Shown: one piece after another, positions 63,501 to 64,000 of the stretch
Numbering within the stretch: position 1 is the stretch's first letter
Layout: each line of letters begins with the position of its first letter
DNA from: Wuchereria bancrofti
Lineage: Eukaryota > Nematoda > Chromadorea > Rhabditida > Onchocercidae
Direction: 5' to 3'
NCBI GenBank assembly: GCA_005281725.1
Contig: SSBO01000001.1
Location: forward strand, 4,448,399 to 4,512,398
DNA: 64,000 nt
Notes under the pieces: generated by a model
Database searches by the model: none
Told to the model about the DNA's origin: nothing
The model's input: the letters and a program-made list of their open reading frames with translations, nothing else
Position numbers and translations under genes: made by a program

Positions 63501-63976
63501 TGCAGGTTCGATCGTGATAGCTTGTTTGAAGCGATTATTGCCCGTTGGTTTAAATGTATTCGGTGGTCGTGAGTTGGACATAGTGCAACAGGCGAAAGAA
63601 AAGTTCTTGGCCAAAGAACCGGAAGATAAAATACGTGAACTTGTTCGTTCTCTTCTTGACATACCAGCTAAGGTTTGTTTTTAGATAGTTAATTAAGACT
63701 GTGAATCATGATGCGATGAGTAATAAAAATAACTGAAATGTTCTAAATGTTAATTCTGTAATGTCAGATAGGGCAAACTCATGTTTGAAATTTGAATTAG
63801 ACGATTTTTCGAACTCAACGGCATTTCAGACGGATCCGACAGATAAGAATGCTTGGCAATTAAATCTTTATCGCAAAATCGGAAAATCCCAAATGCGGAA
63901 TAAGGATGTAATGACGCTCGATGGAATAGTCGATAAAATAACAAGTATGGGTCAGGTGGTCGCTATTCTACACGTT
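33554..63976 (+). CDS. unc-68: ryanodine receptor, intracellular calcium-release channel (3' partial)
   Basis: Seventy-seven exons from ATG 33554 ([20 protein letters not shown]) to 63976 join in one frame, about 3,714 codons; the last donor GTAAGT at 63977 shows the gene runs on past the window. UNC-68 is the nematode ryanodine receptor: a huge homotetrameric channel of the sarcoplasmic reticulum that releases calcium for contraction and at synapses. The visible part is the cytoplasmic assembly: N-terminal IP3R/RyR-type domains, RIH solenoid, SPRY1-3, four RyR repeats and further helical repeats, in the family order. EF-hands, transmembrane segments and pore are not in the window. Relative to vertebrate RyRs the linker between SPRY2 and SPRY3 is basic and divergent. 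One junction (36615/36768) needs a non-GT donor. Domain blocks with exon coordinates are given in separate entries. Confidence 0.97.
34374..35208 (+). other. unc-68: unc-68 intron 4 (835 bp), nothing recognised
   Basis: AT-rich intron between the exons ending HVQSEM and starting YLACLS. No ORF with family character on either strand. Confidence 0.8.
35650..36000 (-). mobile_element. decayed BEL/Pao retrotransposon reverse-transcriptase fragment
   Basis: On the minus strand inside the unc-68 intron 35506-36077, the longest open piece (35905-35699) reads [16 protein letters not shown] ... [19 protein letters not shown]. This is the Pao-clade palm region: the conserved FGVISSPF(LLA) block sits just upstream in a neighbouring frame, and YVDS stands where the catalytic YVDD lies. 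Stops and at least one frame change interrupt it, and no gag, integrase or LTR is seen, so it is a dead fragment. It lies opposite to host transcription. Confidence 0.75.
36965..38779 (+). other. unc-68: unc-68 block 2: first RIH solenoid
   Basis: Exons 36965-37084, 37323-37492, 37568-37689, 37774-37931, 38150-38294, 38369-38487, 38646-38779; residues about 325-650. Motifs: [48 protein letters not shown], then the RIH core ending [19 protein letters not shown]. This alpha-solenoid links the gating ring to SPRY1. Confidence 0.92.
39318..40112 (+). other. unc-68: unc-68 block 3: SPRY1
   Basis: Exons 39318-39488, 39712-39779, 39929-40112; residues about 650-790. Typical SPRY strands: [73 protein letters not shown]. 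In vertebrate RyRs SPRY1 binds FKBP-type proteins. The acceptor of the third exon is duplicated (see 39893-39939). Confidence 0.93.
39893..39939. repeat. unc-68: duplicated splice-acceptor segment in unc-68
   Basis: Two 21-nt copies, 39893-39913 and 39919-39939, differ at one base (TTATATTTAGTAACTAAAAA versus ...GCAACTAAAAA). The second spans the functional acceptor before exon 39929; the first carries a matching ATTTAG 26 nt upstream. Using it would add 26 nt and shift the frame. Confidence 0.9.
40302..41592 (+). other. unc-68: unc-68 block 4: RyR repeats 1 and 2
   Basis: Exons 40302-40614, 40849-40952, 41178-41255, 41433-41592; residues about 790-1010. Two copies of the RyR repeat: [14 protein letters not shown] ... 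[19 protein letters not shown] and [17 protein letters not shown] ... [15 protein letters not shown]. The exon at 40849 begins directly with GTAAGG after TTACAG. Confidence 0.93.
41783..43312 (+). other. unc-68: unc-68 block 5: SPRY2
   Basis: Exons 41783-41942, 42043-42304, 42481-42613, 42761-42933, 43171-43312; residues about 1010-1300. Motifs: [61 protein letters not shown]. Then [20 protein letters not shown], which closes the SPRY fold. Confidence 0.93.
44804..46164 (+). other. unc-68: unc-68 intron (1,361 bp), nothing recognised
   Basis: Longest intron of the visible gene. AT-rich, no ORF or repeat of note on either strand. It precedes the putative cassette exon 46165-46263. Confidence 0.75.
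46995..47046. repeat. TTCTAT-type pyrimidine repeat in unc-68 intron
   Basis: Degenerate TTCTA/TTTCTAT units (CTATTCTATTTCTATTCTATT) followed by CTCTTCCTATTTCTCCTAG, in the intron 46880-47217. The closing CCTAG is acceptor-like but is 170 nt upstream of the coding exon. Confidence 0.8.
47530..48968 (+). other. unc-68: unc-68 block 7: SPRY3 and following segment
   Basis: Exons 47530-47702, 48026-48194, 48374-48460, 48806-48968; residues about 1545-1743. Motifs: [67 protein letters not shown]. In RyRs this strand set completes the third SPRY domain. Confidence 0.92.
49338..53559 (+). other. unc-68: unc-68 block 8: junctional solenoid
   Basis: Exons 49338-49568, 49823-50051, 50427-50579, 50829-50944, 51240-51408, 51530-51614, 51776-51891, 52143-52334, 52486-52600, 53012-53160, 53376-53559; residues about 1743-2322. 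Motifs: [83 protein letters not shown]. All-helical scaffold connecting the SPRY layer to the second RIH region. Confidence 0.92.
52434..52485. repeat. unc-68: triplicated acceptor-like motif in unc-68
   Basis: CTAGTAAATTTAG occurs at 52434, 52460 and 52473; the last copy ends at the functional acceptor before exon 52486. A fourth, weaker copy (CTCGTAAATATA) lies between. The array therefore offers three near-identical 3' splice sites. Confidence 0.9.
53924..58158 (+). other. unc-68: unc-68 block 9: RIH-associated region
   Basis: Exons 53924-54068 (or -54158), 54187-54305, 54503-54718, 55006-55094, 55248-55371, 55446-55572, 56856-57010, 57264-57404, 57576-57746, 57975-58158; residues about 2322-2813. 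Motifs: [115 protein letters not shown]. Highly conserved among RyRs. Confidence 0.93.
55573..56855 (+). other. unc-68: unc-68 intron (1,283 bp), nothing recognised
   Basis: AT-rich intron between the exons ending ITSVVTD and starting VGPLPG. A 75-codon ORF at 56429-56656 has no splice phase that would fit the flanking exons and no family signature. Confidence 0.75.
58369..59913 (+). other. unc-68: unc-68 block 10: RyR repeats 3 and 4
   Basis: Exons 58369-58559, 58781-58870, 59099-59231, 59552-59664, 59768-59913; residues about 2813-3037. Third repeat: [13 protein letters not shown] ... [18 protein letters not shown]; fourth: [17 protein letters not shown] ... [12 protein letters not shown]. 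In vertebrate RyRs this block carries the regulatory phosphorylation sites; no site is assigned here. Confidence 0.93.
60023..63976 (+). other. unc-68: unc-68 block 11: distal solenoid to window edge
   Basis: Exons 60023-60233, 60308-60423, 60688-60798, 60896-61137, 61249-61357, 61498-61634, 61874-62060, 62375-62666, 62891-63031, 63245-63391, 63484-63672, 63830-63976; residues about 3037-3714. Motifs: [98 protein letters not shown]. The last exon ends [10 protein letters not shown] in phase 0 before GTAAGT. Confidence 0.92.
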
Positions 63977-64000
63977 GTAAGTTATTTTCGCTTCATTTAT

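Noticed and set aside
1..64000. tRNA, rRNA, spliced-leader RNA genes, CRISPR arrays or prokaryotic operons
   Set aside because: I looked for tRNA T-loop motifs, spliced-leader sequence and regular repeats and saw none. The DNA is intron-rich and eukaryotic.

Overview
The window is one stretch of animal nuclear DNA. It is AT-rich and full of short exons separated by mostly short GT-AG introns with TTTCAG/TTTTAG-type acceptors. The organism is most likely a nematode. The gene content (a full-size ryanodine receptor of the UNC-68 type, SLX4, a TEM4-type RhoGEF), the compact introns and the trans-splice-like acceptors just ahead of start codons all suggest this. The base composition and intron style look filarial/spirurid, but that is inference and no species can be named from the sequence alone. 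I joined exons by hand, checked reading phase at every junction and summed exon lengths.

Layout, left to right. (1) 1-5288, + strand: the last 11 exons of a leucine-rich-repeat/Ig single-pass membrane protein (5' end outside the window). (2) 5289-8240: no gene recognised. (3) 8528-20084, + strand: a Rho guanine nucleotide exchange factor of the ARHGEF17/TEM4 type (DH, PH-like, C-terminal WD40-like region); its first coding exon is unresolved. (4) 21650-24370, + strand: a gene I do not recognise, encoding at least 284 residues with paired cysteines. (5) 25124-30684, + strand: a complete SLX4 gene, 14 exons and 896 residues, the scaffold for structure-specific DNA-repair nucleases. (6) 30887-31108, - strand: a possible single-exon gene for a very basic 73-residue protein, tail-to-tail with SLX4. 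(7) 31120-33500: intergenic, with a TG microsatellite. (8) 33554 to the right edge, + strand: the ryanodine receptor unc-68. Seventy-seven coding exons (about 3,714 codons) form one unbroken frame, covering the N-terminal ligand-type domains, three SPRY domains, four RyR repeats and most of the helical solenoid. The EF-hands, transmembrane pore and C-terminus lie beyond the window.

The genes do not form an obvious pathway: one is muscle/neuronal calcium release, one actin signalling, one DNA repair and one a cell-surface receptor. The most notable points are a junction in unc-68 that seems to need a non-GT donor, a decayed BEL/Pao reverse-transcriptase fragment in a unc-68 intron, possible alternative exons in unc-68, two 22-nt microexons in neighbouring genes, duplicated splice acceptors, and two unrecognised genes.
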